50,964 bases of DNA from an uncultured Eubacteriales bacterium (GTDB lineage Bacteria > Bacillota > Clostridia > Lachnospirales > Lachnospiraceae): contig UQCD01000017.1 in assembly GCA_900539455.1 (NCBI GenBank), positions 1-50,964 of the forward strand, written 5' to 3'. Each line of letters starts with the position of its first letter. Position 1 is the stretch's first letter. The notes beneath the pieces were generated by a model. The model saw only the letters and a program-made list of their open reading frames with translations, was not told the origin of the DNA and ran no database searches. Below, one piece after another: positions 48,833-50,964 of this stretch. A program made the translations under genes and the position numbers.

Positions 48833-49795
48833 CTAAATTAACAATAAATATATTGTTGCTATGGAAATTACTATTTGTATTATTGTAAATCTATAAACTG
48901 TCTGTGTATTTGACCAGCCTGAAACCTTTCTTACATGGTCATGAATTGGTGTTCTTGTATTTTTTAAAATATGAATTTTCAAAAATCTAAGTAGTGAAAC
49001 CTTTATTAAGCCTAAGCCCCCATCTACTATTAACACAGCAGCTACTAACAAATATAAAAATGGACTTTGAGTTTTAAGTATAGCAATACTTATAAATATG
49101 CCCATTGCTCTTGAACCGGCATCACCCATTAATAATTTGCTTGGTGTTGCATTGTACCATAAATATCCCAACAAACATACAACAAAAACCAAAATAGGAA
49201 ATTCCATATCCATTCCCTTACCTAGAATTCTGGTAATAATGTATATTGTTGTTAATGTTACTATGGTTAATGTTCCCGACAAGCCGTCAACGCCGTCGGA
49301 ACAATTTGTCACATTAATTGATACCCAAACTAAAATAACTGTAAGGATAATAAATACTACCTTAGGTAATGTACATGAAACTCCAAGAGTTGCTATTTGT
49401 ATCGTTGTCCCATTGTAATGTACATAGGTTATTGCTACTATAAGTGCAACTATAAAATCTAAAATTCCCTTTTTATATTCACCCCATGGTTTATCTGAAG
49501 CATCATCAAAGAAGCCTGTCAACATTTCCAAAAATACTAGAAACAAATATATTCCTATTTCTATATTAATATTTCCAAATATAACTATAGCAAGCGTAAA
49601 TACAATAATAAATATTATTCCTGCACCTCTAGGCTTACCGGCAGACAGCTTCCCATCATGTGCAAAATCTCTACCTATATCCTTTGGTAAAAACTTATTA
49701 AGCTTTGCTATACATATACATGTCATTAAAAATGCAAATAATATACCTGCAAAAGCTATAATTGGATAACTTTTTCCTAAAATAATATTTATCAT
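48833..49795 (-). CDS. MraY-family phospho-sugar transferase
   Basis: About 320 aa with ten transmembrane helices. Motifs AGKPRGAGIIF, LTGFFDDASDKPWG (Asp pair), NCSDGVDGLSG, LLMGDAGSRAMG and TRTPIHDHVRKVSGWS correspond to the MraY catalytic loops (TMGG is replaced by RGAG, HHH by HDH). It moves a sugar-1-phosphate from a UDP-sugar to undecaprenyl phosphate. It may be a divergent MraY paralogue, since no other cell-wall genes are near. Start 49795 follows AAAGGAGG. Confidence 0.85.
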   Translation of the reverse strand: MINIILGKSYPIIAFAGILFAFLMTCICIAKLNKFLPKDIGRDFAHDGKLSAGKPRGAGIIFIIVFTLAIVIFGNINIEIGIYLFLVFLEMLTGFFDDASDKPWGEYKKGILDFIVALIVAITYVHYNGTTIQIATLGVSCTLPKVVFIILTVILVWVSINVTNCSDGVDGLSGTLTIVTLTTIYIITRILGKGMDMEFPILVFVVCLLGYLWYNATPSKLLMGDAGSRAMGIFISIAILKTQSPFLYLLVAAVLIVDGGLGLIKVSLLRFLKIHILKNTRTPIHDHVRKVSGWSNTQTVYRFTIIQIVISIATIYLLLI

Positions 49796-49993
49796 TGGTA
49801 TTTCCTCCTTTTCTAATTCTTTCAGTAAAAATATTATCGTCATCTGGATAATTTTTATACTTATCAGTAAATATGAATACCAAAACTACTTACTGCTACC
49901 TGCATTAAACCTACTTTTTATAATTCTCTTACTTTATATTGTATTTGACATACTTAATCAATCCTTGTTAAAAGTATTTTTCTTATATAAAGT

Positions 49994-50021
49994 AAAAAAA
50001 GAGCTGACAAACTGTCAGCTC
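49994..50021 (-). terminator. Terminator of the rRNA-tRNA operon
   Basis: GAGCTGACA / TGTCAGCTC (50001-50021) with loop AAC, T7 on the minus strand, six bases after tRNA-Leu. Confidence 0.85.
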
Positions 50022-50026
50022 TCTAA

Positions 50027-50110
50027 TGCCGGCGACCGGAATCGAACCGGTACGGATTTTACTCCGCAGGATTTTAAGTCCTGTGCGTCTGCCAGTTCCG
50101 CCACGCCGGC
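50027..50110 (-). tRNA. tRNA-Leu (anticodon TAA)
   Basis: Acceptor GCCGGCG/CGCCGGC, anticodon loop CTTAAAA, long variable arm, class II. Confidence 0.95.
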
Positions 50111-50128
50111 ATAAGTCTTTCGACCTAA

Positions 50129-50201
50129 TGGGACCTACAGGGCTCGAACCTGTGACCCTCTGCTTGTAAGGCAGATGCTCTCCCAGCTGAGCTAAGATCC
50201 C
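50129..50201 (-). tRNA. tRNA-Val (anticodon TAC)
   Basis: Acceptor GGGATCT/AGGTCCC, anticodon loop CTTACAA. Confidence 0.95.
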
Positions 50202-50240
50202 GCACAAAAAATAAAACTGGAAAACAATTATATTGTTTAG

Positions 50241-50314
50241 CGACCCGGATGGGGTTCGAACCCACGACCTCCGCCGTGACAGGGCGGCGCTCTAACCAGC
50301 TGAGCCACCAGGCC
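50241..50314 (-). tRNA. tRNA-Asp (anticodon GTC)
   Basis: Acceptor GGCCTGG/CCGGGTC, anticodon loop CTGTCAC. Confidence 0.95.
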
Positions 50315-50343
50315 ATATTATAAATATGATTAAATTGTCAAAG

Positions 50344-50417
50344 TGGACCTTCGGGGACTCGAACCCAGGACCGACCGGTTATGAGCCGGTTGCTCTAACC
50401 AACTGAGCTAAAGGTCC
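50344..50417 (-). tRNA. tRNA with CAT anticodon (elongator Met or Ile2)
   Basis: Acceptor GGACCTT/AAGGTCC, anticodon loop CTCATAA. Not initiator (no CGCGG start). The acceptor GGACCTT resembles Ile2 tRNAs whose C34 becomes lysidine, but Met cannot be excluded by eye. Confidence 0.9.
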
Positions 50418-50445
50418 ATTCTTAGTTTAGTTTTCTAAGAATAAG

Positions 50446-50518
50446 AGCCGACAATCGGACTTGAACCGATAACCTGCTGATTACAAATCAGCTGCTCTGC
50501 CAATTGAGCCATGTCGGC
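50446..50518 (-). tRNA. tRNA-Thr (anticodon TGT)
   Basis: Acceptor GCCGACA/TGTCGGC, anticodon loop TTTGTAA. Confidence 0.95.
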
Positions 50519-50538
50519 ATATGCCTATTGTAAGCAAA

Positions 50539-50610
50539 TGACTCCGACGGGAATCGAACCCGTGTTACCGCCGTGAAAGGGCGATGTCTTAACCGCTTGA
50601 CCACGGAGCC
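50539..50610 (-). tRNA. tRNA-Glu (anticodon TTC)
   Basis: Acceptor GGCTCCG/CGGAGTC, anticodon loop CTTTCAC. Confidence 0.95.
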
Positions 50611-50653
50611 TTATATGTTGGTAAAAAATAGGTGAACATAAGTCCACCAACAG

Positions 50654-50726
50654 CTCCCCGAGTAGGACTCGAACCTACGACCTAACGGTTAACAGCCGTG
50701 CGCTCTACCAACTGAGCTATCGAGGA
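50654..50726 (-). tRNA. tRNA-Asn (anticodon GTT)
   Basis: Acceptor TCCTCGA/TCGGGGA, anticodon loop CTGTTAA. First tRNA behind the 23S gene. Confidence 0.95.
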
Positions 50727-50801
50727 TTATAAAAGTATAAATTATACTTTCAAAACTACACACTAAATCATCACTGACATTCTTTCTTCCAACCTAACCT
50801 T

Positions 50802-50964
50802 TGGTCAAGCCCTCGACCTATTAGTATCAGTCAGCTACGTACATTACTGTACTTCCACCTCTGACCTATTAACCTTGTCGTCTTCAAGGGGTCTTACTAG
50901 CTTGTGCTATGGGATATCTCATCTTGAGGGGGGCTTCACGCTTAGATGCCTTCAGCGTTTATCC
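50802..50964 (-). rRNA. 23S ribosomal RNA, 3' end (partial)
   Basis: The minus strand reads GCTGAAGGCATCTAAGCGTG, GATATCCCATAG and, at the end, ACTAATAGGTCGAGGGCTTG, the conserved 3' end of bacterial 23S rRNA (domain VI and helix closing the molecule). The gene continues beyond the right edge. The exact 3' end is estimated. Confidence 0.95.

Overview
The window is about 51 kb of a low-GC Gram-positive chromosome. The AT-rich codon use, strong AGGAGG ribosome binding sites, TTGACA/TATAAT promoters, Lachnospiraceae-type mobile elements and absence of any outer-membrane gene suggest a gut Clostridia/Lachnospiraceae member. This placement is inferred from gene style, not from a database search.

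Layout. Positions 1-2180 are the GC-richer right end of a mobilizable element (MobV relaxase tail and a large serine recombinase), inserted into a decayed IS200 tnpA. Positions 2450-9720 carry housekeeping and membrane genes and a five-gene ABC-transporter/GntR (YtrA-type) operon with a 36-bp palindromic operator. Positions 10000-14480 are a graveyard of integrated elements: an XRE regulator, recombinase fragments and a cassette with a CPBP protease between short direct repeats. Positions 14488-28000 are mostly ordinary chromosome: Fic protein, alkyltransferase-like protein, GNAT, RlmD-type rRNA methyltransferase, transglutaminase lipoprotein, PcrA helicase, a PspA/SPFH pair, GH53 galactanase, Dus and NUDIX.

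The standout is a 7.1-kb filamentous-phage (inovirus-like) prophage at 28431-35596, flanked by 51-bp att repeats derived from tRNA-Lys. In order it has an RHH repressor facing a divergent promoter/operator, a putative ssDNA-binding protein, the major coat protein followed by a terminator, an adsorption-protein-like gene, four tiny membrane proteins, a Zot/pI-type ATPase, a Rep_trans-type initiator preceded by a Tn916/ICEBs1/pT181-like nick hairpin, and a tyrosine integrase. A hairpin cluster at 28768-28909 is a candidate packaging signal or origin. The tail of a second, related element lies just outside attL, so two elements probably integrated in tandem at the same tRNA.

Positions 35554-36136 hold six tRNAs from a consensus promoter. 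Positions 36428-40909 hold housekeeping genes. Positions 41000-45170 contain a second IS200 remnant, three tandem 189-bp units plus one distant inverted copy, each of which looks like a complete small-RNA gene with C-rich single-stranded motifs, and a 1.97-kb cassette (ECF sigma factor, membrane partner, small ORF) between 28-bp direct repeats just upstream of tRNA-Arg. Positions 45188-49795 carry a cytidylate-kinase-like protein, a YfcE-type phosphoesterase, a metal-binding lipoprotein and a MraY-like transferase. The window ends with seven tRNAs directly behind the 3' end of a 23S rRNA gene, with no 5S gene between.
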